In this document: positions 7,724 to 17,483 of the stretch, piece by piece
Numbering within the stretch: position 1 is the first letter of the stretch
Layout: each line of letters begins with the position of its first letter
DNA from: Streptomyces cinnamoneus
Lineage (GTDB): Bacteria > Actinomycetota > Actinomycetes > Streptomycetales > Streptomycetaceae
Assembly (NCBI RefSeq): GCF_002939475.1
Contig: NZ_PKFQ01000001.1
Coordinates: 5,019,001-5,083,000 of the forward strand
Length of the DNA: 64,000 bases
Direction: 5' to 3'
Translations under genes and position numbers: made by a program
Notes under the pieces: model-generated
The model's database searches: none
What the model saw: only the letters and a program-made list of their open reading frames with translations
What the model was told of the DNA's origin: nothing

Positions 7724-8695
7724 GTGAAAGGCACCGTGGGCGAGTTGGGGGAGTTCGGGCTCATCAGAGAGCTGACCTCCCGGCTCACCACCACCCCGGC
7801 GGTCCGGCTCGGGCCGGGTGACGACGCCGCGGTGGTCGCAGCGCCCGACCGGAGGGTCGTGGCCAGTACGGACGTGCTCCTGGAGGGGCGGCACTTCCGC
7901 CGCGACTGGTCGACCGCCTACGACGTCGGCCGCAAGGCCACGGCGCAGAACCTCGCCGACATCGCCGCCATGGGCGCGGTGCCCACCGCGGTGCTGCTCG
8001 GCCTGGTCGTACCCGCCGAGCTTCCCGCCACCTGGCCGACCGAGCTGATGGACGGCATCCGGGACGAGTGCCAGGTCGCCGGCGCCGCCGTGGTCGGCGG
8101 CGACGTCGTGCGCGGCGAGACCATCACCGTGGCCATCACGGCCCTGGGCGACCTCCGCAACCACGAGCCGGTCACCCGCTCCGGCGCCCGCGCGGGCGAC
8201 GTCGTCGCGGTCACCGGCTGGCTGGGCTGGTCCGCGGCCGGGCTCGCCGTGCTCTCCCGGGGCTTCCGCTCCCCGCGGGCGTTCGTCGAGGCCCACCGGC
8301 GCCCCGAGCCGCCGTACCACGCCGGCCCCGCCGCCGCCGCGCTCGGCGCGACCGCCATGACGGACGTCAGCGACGGACTGATCGCCGACCTCGGTCACAT
8401 CGCCGAGGCCAGCAAGGTCCGCATCGACCTGCGCACGGCCGCCATCGACGTGCCCACGCAGATGTCCGACATCGGCCAGGCCGTCGGCGTCGACCCGCTC
8501 CAGTGGGTCCTCACCGGGGGAGAGGACCACGCCATCGTCGCCACCTTCCCGCCCGACGTGAAGCTGCCGGCCCGCTGGAAGGTCATCGGCGAGGTGGTCA
8601 ACCCCTCCGCCCTGCCCCAGGTGACCGTCGACGGCGCGCCCTGGGACAAGGCCGGCGGATGGGACCACTTCGGGGACCTCGAACCCGGCGAGTAG
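7724..8695 (+). CDS. thiL: thiamine-monophosphate kinase
   Basis: Phosphorylates thiamine monophosphate to thiamine pyrophosphate, the last step of TPP synthesis. 323 residues, AIRS/PurM-like fold: GPGDDAAVV, STDVLLEGRHFRRDW (substrate), AQNLADIAAMGA, GGDVVRGE, TDVSDGLIADLGHI and GGEDHAIVATFP motifs are present in order. GTG start at 7724 has GAGGAGGAG about 5 bases upstream. thiD follows 9 bases downstream. The TPP-riboswitch-controlled transporter gene at the far end of the window belongs to the same pathway. Confidence 0.95.
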   Translation: MKGTVGELGEFGLIRELTSRLTTTPAVRLGPGDDAAVVAAPDRRVVASTDVLLEGRHFRRDWSTAYDVGRKATAQNLADIAAMGAVPTAVLLGLVVPAELPATWPTELMDGIRDECQVAGAAVVGGDVVRGETITVAITALGDLRNHEPVTRSGARAGDVVAVTGWLGWSAAGLAVLSRGFRSPRAFVEAHRRPEPPYHAGPAAAALGATAMTDVSDGLIADLGHIAEASKVRIDLRTAAIDVPTQMSDIGQAVGVDPLQWVLTGGEDHAIVATFPPDVKLPARWKVIGEVVNPSALPQVTVDGAPWDKAGGWDHFGDLEPGE

Positions 8696-8698
8696 ATT
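8693..8698 (+). promoter_or_regulatory. candidate -10 box for a leaderless thiD transcript
   Basis: TAGATT overlaps the end of thiL and lies 6 bases before the thiD ATG. A TTCGGG at 8669-8674 could be the -35 box at 18 bases. There is no Shine-Dalgarno sequence, so thiD may be read from its own start as well as from thiL. Confidence 0.4.
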
Positions 8699-8704
8699 CG
8701 GCGC

Positions 8705-9505
8705 ATGCGCACACCCCCGACGGTCCTCACCGTCGCCGGATCCGACTCCGGCGGCGGTGCCGGCGTCCAGGCCGACCTGAAGACCATGCTCGCCCTCGGG
8801 GCGCACGGCATGAGCGTGGTCACCGCGGTGACCGCGCAGAACTCCCTGGGCGTCCAGGGCGTCTGGCCGCTGCCCGCGCAGGCCGTACGGGCCCAGTTCC
8901 GCAGCGTCGTCGACGACATCGGGGTCCAGGCCGTCAAGACCGGCATGCTCGCCTCGGCGGAACTGGTGGAGACCGTGGCCGGGCTGCTCGCCGGGGTGGA
9001 CGCCCCCGTGGTCGTCGACCCGGTCGGCATCTCCAAGCACGGCGACGCCCTGCTGGCCGCCTCCGCGCTCGACGCGGTCCGCACGAAACTGCTGCCGGCC
9101 GCCACGGTGGTCACCCCGAACCTCGACGAGGTCGCGTGGCTCACGGGCGTACGGGTGCGCAGCGAGGCGGACCTGCGGCGGGCGGCCGACGCGGTGCTGG
9201 CGTACGGGCCGAGGTGGGTGCTCGTCAAGGGCGGCCACCTGGCGGGCGACGCCGTGGACCTGCTGACGGACGGCGTGGAGGAGCACCGCTTCCGTGCCCC
9301 GCGCCACGACAACCGGCACACGCACGGCACGGGGTGCACGCTGGCCTCCGCCGTGGCGGTGGGCCTGGCCAAGGGGCTCCCCGTCCCGGAGGCGGTGAGC
9401 GCGGCGAAGGCGTACGTCACCGGCGCGATAGCGGCGGGATTCGCGCTGGGTGCGGGGATCGGCCCGGTGGACCACGGCTGGCTCGCCCCCCGGCCCCGCC
9501 CGTGA
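8705..9505 (+). CDS. thiD: hydroxymethylpyrimidine/phosphomethylpyrimidine kinase
   Basis: Bifunctional kinase that phosphorylates HMP twice to give HMP-PP for thiamine synthesis; 266 residues. Ribokinase-family motifs: VAGSDSGGGAGVQADLKT at residues 9-26, VVDPVGISKHGD (about 100), VTPNLDEVAWL, and the C-terminal anion hole HGTGCTLASAVA. It follows thiL by 9 bases on the same strand. A bidirectional hairpin then separates it from rpmB. No thiE-like fusion is present. Confidence 0.95.
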   Translation: MRTPPTVLTVAGSDSGGGAGVQADLKTMLALGAHGMSVVTAVTAQNSLGVQGVWPLPAQAVRAQFRSVVDDIGVQAVKTGMLASAELVETVAGLLAGVDAPVVVDPVGISKHGDALLAASALDAVRTKLLPAATVVTPNLDEVAWLTGVRVRSEADLRRAADAVLAYGPRWVLVKGGHLAGDAVDLLTDGVEEHRFRAPRHDNRHTHGTGCTLASAVAVGLAKGLPVPEAVSAAKAYVTGAIAAGFALGAGIGPVDHGWLAPRPRP

Positions 9506-9557
9506 CCGGGGGCCTCCGCCCCGGAGCGGCGGTCCTCAGGAGGCGTGGGCACAGCAA

Positions 9558-9590
9558 AAAGCCGGTTCACCCCGAAGGGGAACCGGCTTT
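9558..9590. terminator. bidirectional terminator between thiD and rpmB
   Basis: AAAGCCGGTT (9558-9567) and CCCC (9570-9573) pair with GGGG (9577-9580) and AACCGGCTTT (9581-9590) around GAA, with a two-base CA bulge. It lies between the convergent thiD and rpmB genes. Confidence 0.8.
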
Positions 9591-9624
9591 CAAGGGGCGG
9601 CGAGGCTGCCGCGCTACTAGCTAG

Positions 9625-9810
9625 TTAGCGCGAGACCTTGCCGGCCTTGATGCACGAGGTGCAGACATTGAGGCGCTTCGGCGTCCGACCGACCACGGCA
9701 CGCACACGCTGGATGTTCGGGTTCCAGCGACGGGACGTACGGCGGTGCGAGTGCGAAATGTTGTTGCCGAAGCCCGGCCCCTTGCCGCAGACGTCGCAGT
9801 TGGCAGCCAC
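9625..9810 (-). CDS. rpmB: 50S ribosomal protein L28, zinc-ribbon form
   Basis: Ribosomal protein L28, 61 residues: MAANCDVCGKGPGFGNNISHSHRRTSRRWNPN...LNVCTSCIKAGKVSR. It keeps both CxxC pairs (C5/C8 and the CTSC pair near the C-terminus), so this is the zinc-binding form. Streptomycetes often carry Cys-less paralogues induced by zinc shortage elsewhere; none is in this window. Order rpmB next to the DAK2 gene and recG is shared with Bacillus and mycobacteria, although here rpmB is divergent from them. The leader upstream is long and structured. Confidence 0.97.
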   Translation of the reverse strand: MAANCDVCGKGPGFGNNISHSHRRTSRRWNPNIQRVRAVVGRTPKRLNVCTSCIKAGKVSR

Positions 9811-9924
9811 GGGTCACTCCAAAGACTTCAGATGCACTTACGGGAAATCCCGGCGTGCCGGGTCGGTAAGTGACTGGCTTGCCAGGGGATGGCCTGATTT
9901 TCATCAGGCAACCGGAGCAGCATA
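9811..9924 (-). promoter_or_regulatory. rpmB promoter and structured leader
   Basis: On the minus strand TATGCT (9919-9924) with TTCGTT 18 bases further upstream is a plausible promoter, giving a leader of about 100 bases. In it are GCCTGAT-tttc-ATCAGGC (9892-9909), CTGGC-tt-GCCAG (9874-9885) and a CACTTAC/GTAAGTG pair (9835-9841 with 9866-9872) enclosing a small GC stem. Such structure could mediate control of L28, but this is inference. Confidence 0.45.
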
Positions 9925-10067
9925 CAACGACCGCTCCAGGACAACGAAACTACCATGACCGGCCCGGGCCCCGCCCGGCCTGCCCGCACCGGCGCCCGGC
10001 GGGACTACTCTGCTCCAGCACTGCCACCGCCCGAGAGGCAGCCCCGAGAGGTCCGAGGAGGACACAG

Positions 10068-11768
10068 GTGCCGCACACTCCCCCAGACTCCGTCCGGGGG
10101 CGCCCCCTCGACGCCGACGCGGTACGCACCTGGTGCGCCCTGGCGCTGGAGGGGCTGGGCCGGGCGCGCGAGGAGATCGACGCCATCAACGTCTATCCCG
10201 TCGCGGACGGCGACACGGGCACCAACCTCTACCTGACCGTCGAATCCGCCACCCGCGCCGTGGACGCCGTCTTCGAGGGCCACGCCACCACCGGCCCCGG
10301 CTCCCGTCCCGGCCTCGCCGAGGCCGTGCGGGCCATGGCCCACGGCGCGCTCATAGGGGCCCGCGGCAACTCCGGCACCATCCTCGCCCAGCTGCTCCGC
10401 GGCATGGCCGAAGTGCTGACCGGCGACGGTGACGCGGATCACGAGGCCCCCGACAACGCCGCCCTGCTGCGCCGGGCCCTGCGCCGCGCCGTGGAGTCCG
10501 CCTACGAGGGCGTGGCCCGCCCCGTCGAGGGCACGGTACTGACGGTGGCCTCGGCCGCCGCCGACGCCGCGTCCACCGCCGCCACCGGTGACGCCGCCGG
10601 GGTGTCCCGTGCCGCGTTCGACGCCGCCGGCACGGCCCTGGCGGCCACCCCCGGGCAGCTGGAGGTCCTGGGACGGGCCGGCGTGGTGGACGCGGGCGGC
10701 AGGGGCCTGGTCGAGGTCCTGGGCGCCCTGGCGGCCGCCCTGGCCGGCACCGAGGCCGCGCCGCACCCGCCGGCCGGTGACAGCCGGCACGCCACGCGCG
10801 CGTGGACGGCCGAAGCCTGCCCCGCGGACCTCGGCGCCACGACGGTGACGACCGGCGGCGAACCGGACTTCGAGGTGATCTACCTCCTGGAGGCGGACGA
10901 CGCGGCCGTCGCCCGGCTGCGCGCCCGTCTCGACGCCCTGGGCGAGTCCCTCGTGGTCGTCGGCGGCGACGGCCTGTGGAACGTCCACGTGCACGTCGAC
11001 GACGCCGGTGCCGCCGTCGAGGCCGGCGTCGAGGCCGGCCGCCCGCACCGGATCCGCATCACCCACCTCGCCACCGGCACCGGCCTCACCCGCGTCCGCG
11101 AGCCCGCCCAGCGCGCCGTCCTCGCCCTCGTCCCCGGCGAGGGCCTCGCCGCCCTGTGTGCGGAGGCCGGCGCGACCGTCGTGGCCGTACGGCCCCAGGA
11201 GCCGCCCGCGAGCGGCGAGCTGGTCCAGGCGATCCGGCACGCGGGCGTGCGCGAGGTGGTGCTGCTGCCCAACGACGCCGAACTGCGCCACACCGCGGCC
11301 GCCGCGGCCGAACAGGCCCGCGCCGAGGGTGTCCGCGTCGCCCTCATCCCCACCCGCTCGCCGGTCCAGGGCATCGCGGCCCTCGCCGTCCACGAACCCG
11401 GCCGGCGCTTCGACGAGGACGTCGTCGCCATGACCTCCGCCGCCGGCGCCACGCGCCACGCGGAGCTCGTCGTGGCCGAGCGCCAGTCGTGGACCATGGC
11501 GGGCGTCTGCCAGGCCGGCGACGTCCTCGGCCTGATCGACGGCGACGTGGCCGTCATCGGGACGGACCTGGCCGCCACCGCCGCCGTCGTCCTGGACCGG
11601 ATGCTCGCGGCGGGCGGCGAGATGGTCACCCTCGTCCTCGGCGCGGGCGTGCCCGACGAGGTCGCCGACGGCCTGCGCCGGCACGTGCGGCGCGGCCACC
11701 TCGCCGTGGACACGGTGGTCTACCGGGGCGGACAGCAGGCGGCACCGCTGCTGATCGGCGTCGAATAG
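10068..11768 (+). CDS. DAK2-domain protein, FakA/YloV family
   Basis: A 566-residue protein of the family whose best known member is FakA, the ATP-binding subunit of bacterial fatty acid kinase. The N-terminal DAK2 domain (about residues 15-210) has INVYPVADGDTGTNLYLTVES (metal and ATP site) and GALIGARGNSGTILAQLLRGM. The C-terminal half (about 265-566) matches the FakA middle and C-terminal region with GDGLWNVHVHVDDAG. GTG start at 10068 has GAGGAGGAC upstream. It lies between rpmB and recG, as in Bacillus and mycobacteria. The fatty-acid-binding FakB (DegV) partner is not in the window, so the substrate here is inferred. Confidence 0.88.
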   Translation: MPHTPPDSVRGRPLDADAVRTWCALALEGLGRAREEIDAINVYPVADGDTGTNLYLTVESATRAVDAVFEGHATTGPGSRPGLAEAVRAMAHGALIGARGNSGTILAQLLRGMAEVLTGDGDADHEAPDNAALLRRALRRAVESAYEGVARPVEGTVLTVASAAADAASTAATGDAAGVSRAAFDAAGTALAATPGQLEVLGRAGVVDAGGRGLVEVLGALAAALAGTEAAPHPPAGDSRHATRAWTAEACPADLGATTVTTGGEPDFEVIYLLEADDAAVARLRARLDALGESLVVVGGDGLWNVHVHVDDAGAAVEAGVEAGRPHRIRITHLATGTGLTRVREPAQRAVLALVPGEGLAALCAEAGATVVAVRPQEPPASGELVQAIRHAGVREVVLLPNDAELRHTAAAAAEQARAEGVRVALIPTRSPVQGIAALAVHEPGRRFDEDVVAMTSAAGATRHAELVVAERQSWTMAGVCQAGDVLGLIDGDVAVIGTDLAATAAVVLDRMLAAGGEMVTLVLGAGVPDEVADGLRRHVRRGHLAVDTVVYRGGQQAAPLLIGVE

Positions 11769-11804
11769 CCCCGGCTGTCAGTGGCGTGGTGTGCAATGGG
11801 AGGC

Positions 11805-14000
<2,196 letters not shown>

Positions 14001-14148
14001 GACCCCCCTCGGGCGGCCCGCGCGGCTCCCGTCGCGACGACGCCATACGCTGAGGGGGCGGCCACCGCCACCGCTTCGGACGATCCCCCGCATCGCCCGG
14101 GCCGGCGCCGGCCGCACCGACACCCCACCGCGAAGGACGCCAAGACCC

Positions 14149-14748
14149 ATGACCCGCGTGATCGCCGGCACCGCCGGCGGACGCCGCCTGGCCGTGCCGC
14201 CCGGCACCGGCACCCGCCCCACCTCCGACCGCGCGCGCGAGGGCCTGTTCTCCACCTGGGTGTCCGTCCTGGGCACCCTCCAGGGCGCCAGGGTGCTGGA
14301 CCTGTACGGGGGCTCCGGCGCGGTCGGCCTCGAAGCGCTCTCGCGCGGCGCCGAGCACGTCCTGCTGGTCGAGGCGGACGCCCGTGCGGTCCGCGTCATC
14401 CGGGACAACGTCCGCACGGTCGGCCTGCCCGGCGCCGAGGTGCGCCCCGGCAAGGCCGAGCAGGCCGTGGCCGGGCCGCCGCCCGCCCGCCCCTACGACG
14501 TGGTCTTCCTCGACCCGCCCTACGCGGTGACCGACGACGATCTCCGGGAGATCCTCCTCACACTCCACGCGGGGGGCTGGCTCGCCGACGACGCGCTCGT
14601 CACTGTGGAGCGCAGCACCAGGGGCGGGGAGTTCCGCTGGCCGGACGGCTTCGACGCCCTGAGGGCCCGTCGTTACGGCGAGGGGACGCTTTGGTACGGT
14701 CGCGCCGCCTCGGCGTGCACTGCCGAACAGGGAACAGGCACGTCATGA
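14149..14748 (+). CDS. rsmD: 16S rRNA (guanine(966)-N(2))-methyltransferase
   Basis: 199-residue SAM-dependent methyltransferase that modifies G966 of 16S rRNA. Starts MTRVIAGTAGGRRLAVPPG..TRPTSDRAREGLFS, the RsmD N-terminal signature, followed by the SAM motif VLDLYGGSGAVGLEALSRGA and the catalytic DPPY motif (DVVFLDPPY) near residue 124. It overlaps the upstream possible start of coaD (ATGA), so the two are one unit, as in mycobacteria and many other bacteria. Confidence 0.95.
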   Translation: MTRVIAGTAGGRRLAVPPGTGTRPTSDRAREGLFSTWVSVLGTLQGARVLDLYGGSGAVGLEALSRGAEHVLLVEADARAVRVIRDNVRTVGLPGAEVRPGKAEQAVAGPPPARPYDVVFLDPPYAVTDDDLREILLTLHAGGWLADDALVTVERSTRGGEFRWPDGFDALRARRYGEGTLWYGRAASACTAEQGTGTS

Positions 14749-14774
14749 ATGGACCGGAGAGCGAGGAACCACCG

Positions 14775-15266
14775 TTGCGCCGCGCCGTCTGTCCGGGGTC
14801 GTTCGACCCCGTCACCAATGGACACCTCGACATCATCGCCCGCGCTTCCAGGCTGTACGACGTCGTGCACGTCGCGGTGATGGTCAACAAGGCGAAGCAG
14901 GGCCTGTTCACCGTCGACGAGCGGATAGAACTCCTGCGGGAGGTGACCGCCGAGTACGGCAACGTGCAGGTCGAGGCCTTCCACGGCCTGCTCGTCGACT
15001 TCTGCAAGCAGCGGGAGATCCCCGCCATCGTCAAGGGGCTGCGCGCGGTCAGCGACTTCGACTACGAGCTGCAGATGGCCCAGATGAACAACGGCCTCTC
15101 GGGCGTCGAGACGCTGTTCGTCCCCACCAACCCCACCTACAGCTTCCTCTCGTCCAGCCTGGTCAAGGAGGTCGCGGCCTGGGGAGGCGACGTCTCCCAC
15201 CTGGTGCCGCCGCAGGTGCTCCAGGCTCTGGACGAACGGCTGGCGCGACGCCCCGCATCTGACTAA
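14775..15266 (+). CDS. coaD: phosphopantetheine adenylyltransferase
   Basis: Transfers AMP from ATP to 4'-phosphopantetheine in coenzyme A synthesis; 163 residues with this start. Motifs: AVCPGSFDPVTNGHLDII (the T/HxGH nucleotidyl-transfer site), VKGLRAVSDFDYELQMAQMN and the SSSLVKEVA motif. I chose TTG at 14775 because it yields the family's standard N-terminus (M)RRAVCPGSFDP and has GAGG 8 bases upstream. The alternative ATG at 14745 overlaps the rsmD stop (ATGA) and would add MNGPESEEPP, which looks unconserved. Confidence 0.94.
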   Translation: MRRAVCPGSFDPVTNGHLDIIARASRLYDVVHVAVMVNKAKQGLFTVDERIELLREVTAEYGNVQVEAFHGLLVDFCKQREIPAIVKGLRAVSDFDYELQMAQMNNGLSGVETLFVPTNPTYSFLSSSLVKEVAAWGGDVSHLVPPQVLQALDERLARRPASD

Positions 15267-15370
15267 CCGTCAGTAGCTGTCGGCCGGTCGCCGGCGGCCG
15301 TACAGTCGTCCCCGTTCGTTCCCGTCGGTCGGCGGGCCCCTCAGATCTCAAAAAGGCGGCGATCGCCAAG

Positions 15371-16489
15371 GTGGACGTCCAGAAGAAGCTCGACGAGATC
15401 GTCACGACCGTCGCCGGTGCCCGCTCCATGCCCATGTCGGCCTCCTGCGTCATCAACCGGGCCGAGCTGCTCGCCCTGCTGGAGGAGGTCCGGGCCGCCC
15501 TGCCCGGCTCCCTCGCCCAGGCGCGCGAGGTGATCGGCGACCGGGAGGCGCTGGTCGCGGACGCCCGCGAGGAGGCCGAGCGGATCCTCGCGTCCGCCCG
15601 GGCCCAGCGCGGCTCGCTGATCTCCGGCACCGAGGTGGCCCGGCAGTCCCGCGAGGAGGCCGACCGCATCCTCGCCGAGGCCCGCCGGGAGGCCGCGGAG
15701 ATCCGGGCCGAGGCCGACGACTACGTCGACTCCAAGCTCGCCAACTTCGAGGTCGTCCTCACCAAGACCCTCGGCTCCGTCGGCCGCGGGCGCGAGAAGC
15801 TCCTCGGCCTGCCCGGCGCCGACGCCCCGGACCCCGAGGGTCTGGCCGCCGACGCCCCCGAGCGCAGCCTTGACCCCCGCCTCCAGCGCGACAGCGCCGA
15901 CGCCTACGTGGACGCGAAGCTGGGCGCGGTCTCGGCGGTCCTGGCCAAGACCCTCGAAGCCGTCGGGAAGGGCCGCGAGAAGCTGCTGGGCGCCCGTCCC
16001 GCGGACGAGCTCGGCGCCCTCGCCGACCAGGACGGCCCCCTCGGCCGCACCAGCGACGCCGACTTCCTGGCCGAGCTGGCCGCCTCCCAGGAGCCCGTGG
16101 CCACCGTCCCGCAGCCGGCCCAGCAGCCCGCCTGGGAGGACTACGCCGCCCCCGCCGCCGACTACGGCGCCCACGACCCGTACGGCTACGCCCAGCAGCC
16201 GCAGCAGCACTACCCCCCGCAGGCGGACCCCTACGCCGTCCACAGCGGCTACGCCCAGCACGACCCGTACGCCTGGCAGACCCCGGCCGGCGGCCAGGGG
16301 GGCCAGGGATACGACACCGGCTACGCCCAGGACCCCCGGCACCAGCAAGCGCAGCAGCAGGCGCAGCAGGTGCACGAGCCCCGGCACGGCCAGGGCGGCG
16401 GGACCTCGGCGGCGCTCGACGAGACCAGCTTCTTCGACACGGGCATGATCGACCTCGACCAGCTCCGGCGGTACGAACAGGGCCGCTGA
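15371..16489 (+). CDS. DivIVA-like coiled-coil protein with internal duplication
   Basis: 372 residues. An N-terminal block (MDVQKKLDEIVTTVAGARSMPMSASCVINRAELLALLEEVRAAL) is followed by a long charged helix (residues about 45-120, AREEAERILASARAQ) that will form coiled coil. Two copies of a YVD(S/A)KL...VL(T/A)KTL..VG(R/K)GREKLLG motif occur at residues 118-146 and 179-207. The rest (about 235-372) is a Q, Y, P and A-rich disordered tail. Often labelled cellulose-binding or ATP-synthase-B-like, but it resembles the DivIVA/Wag31-related protein that sits between coaD and DUF177 in actinobacteria; polar growth or division is a guess. GTG start. Confidence 0.85.
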   Translation: MDVQKKLDEIVTTVAGARSMPMSASCVINRAELLALLEEVRAALPGSLAQAREVIGDREALVADAREEAERILASARAQRGSLISGTEVARQSREEADRILAEARREAAEIRAEADDYVDSKLANFEVVLTKTLGSVGRGREKLLGLPGADAPDPEGLAADAPERSLDPRLQRDSADAYVDAKLGAVSAVLAKTLEAVGKGREKLLGARPADELGALADQDGPLGRTSDADFLAELAASQEPVATVPQPAQQPAWEDYAAPAADYGAHDPYGYAQQPQQHYPPQADPYAVHSGYAQHDPYAWQTPAGGQGGQGYDTGYAQDPRHQQAQQQAQQVHEPRHGQGGGTSAALDETSFFDTGMIDLDQLRRYEQGR

Positions 16490-16504
16490 GCCCGCGGGGG
16501 ACCG

Positions 16505-16530
16505 CCGCCCCCGGCACCTCCCGGGGGCGG
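16505..16530 (+). terminator. hairpin after DivIVA-like gene
   Basis: A 10-bp stem, CCGCCCCCGG (16505-16514) with CCGGGGGCGG (16521-16530), loop of 6, located 15 bases after the stop codon. No T-tract. Confidence 0.6.
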
Positions 16531-16604
16531 ATTGGGTCCACGGCGGCCCGTCCAGTATCCTGGCTCTTCGGTCGCGCGTACGTCCGCGATCCAGGCTGCC
16601 CGGC

Positions 16605-17288
16605 GTGTGCGACGCATCCCTGGGCCGGCCGTCCCCGCAGCGTAGAAAGCAGGAAGCCCTGAACGCCCGCCTCGACCCCCGTAACCCTCTCGTGTTCGAT
16701 ACGCGCGAGCTGGGCCGGCGTCCCGGTGCGCTCAAGAGGGTCTCCCGCTCCGTCCCGGCTCCTCAGGACCTCGGCATCGAGGTCATCGGCGTGCCCCAGG
16801 ACGCGACTGTGGGACTCGACCTCCGGCTCGAGTCGGTCATGGAAGGGGTGCTCGTCACAGGCACCGCCCGTGCACCGCTCACCGGGGAGTGCGTAAGGTG
16901 TCTGGAGCCGCTTGAGCGAGAGCTCGAAGTGGACTTCCAGGAGATGTACTCCTACCCCGACGCCGACGACCGGAGCCGCCACGCGGACACCGGCGACGAC
17001 GCCGAGGACGACGAGGAGGACATGCTCTTCCTCGAGGCCGACTTGTTCGACCTCGAACCAGTGCTGCGGGACGCGGTGGTGCTCGCACTGCCGCTGCAGC
17101 CGGTGTGCCAGGAAGACTGCCCTGGCCTGTGCTCCGAGTGCGGGGCACGGCTGGCGGACGACCCGGACCACCACCATGAGACCGTCGACATTCGTTGGGC
17201 GGCACTGCAGGGACTCGCCGGTTCCGACCAGGACGGCGAGAAGGACAACGCACCCCGCTCCGGCGGGGATGACTCACAGGAGAAGTAG
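16605..17288 (+). CDS. DUF177 (YceD) family protein
   Basis: About 227 residues with this GTG start. The conserved part begins LNARLDPRNPLVFDTRELGRRPG and includes the paired zinc-like motifs GECVRCLEPLE and CQEDCPGLCSECG, usual for YceD proteins, with an acidic insert (DDAEDDEEDM) between them. YceD is found beside rpmF across bacteria and is linked to 23S rRNA metabolism; here rpmF begins 2 bases after the stop. The start is doubtful: the conserved N-terminus begins about 18 codons after GTG 16605 with no ATG, GTG or TTG close by (a CTG at 16659 would fit). Confidence 0.85.
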   Translation: MCDASLGRPSPQRRKQEALNARLDPRNPLVFDTRELGRRPGALKRVSRSVPAPQDLGIEVIGVPQDATVGLDLRLESVMEGVLVTGTARAPLTGECVRCLEPLERELEVDFQEMYSYPDADDRSRHADTGDDAEDDEEDMLFLEADLFDLEPVLRDAVVLALPLQPVCQEDCPGLCSECGARLADDPDHHHETVDIRWAALQGLAGSDQDGEKDNAPRSGGDDSQEK

Positions 17289-17290
17289 CC

Positions 17291-17464
17291 GTGGCTGTTC
17301 CGAAGCGGAAGATGTCGCGCAGCAACACGCGCCACCGCCGGTCGCAGTGGAAGGCTGCGGTCCCCACCCTGGTGGCGTGCGAGCGCTGCCACGAGCCGAA
17401 GCAGCAGCACATCGCGTGCCCGAGCTGCGGCACCTACAACAAGCGCCAGGTCCTCGCGGTCTGA
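17291..17464 (+). CDS. rpmF: 50S ribosomal protein L32, zinc-ribbon form
   Basis: 57-residue L32 starting GTG at 17291: VAVPKRKMSRSNTRHRRSQWKA, then CERCHEPKQQHIACPSCG, ending NKRQVLAV. Both CxxC pairs are intact, so this is the zinc-containing form. It lies 2 bases after DUF177 and 19 bases before the rnc ATG, the conserved yceD-rpmF-rnc arrangement. The DUF177 stop region has AGGAG just upstream (about 17278-17283), a good ribosome binding site. Confidence 0.97.
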   Translation: MAVPKRKMSRSNTRHRRSQWKAAVPTLVACERCHEPKQQHIACPSCGTYNKRQVLAV

Positions 17465-17483
17465 TCGGCGGGTGACAGGCTTC

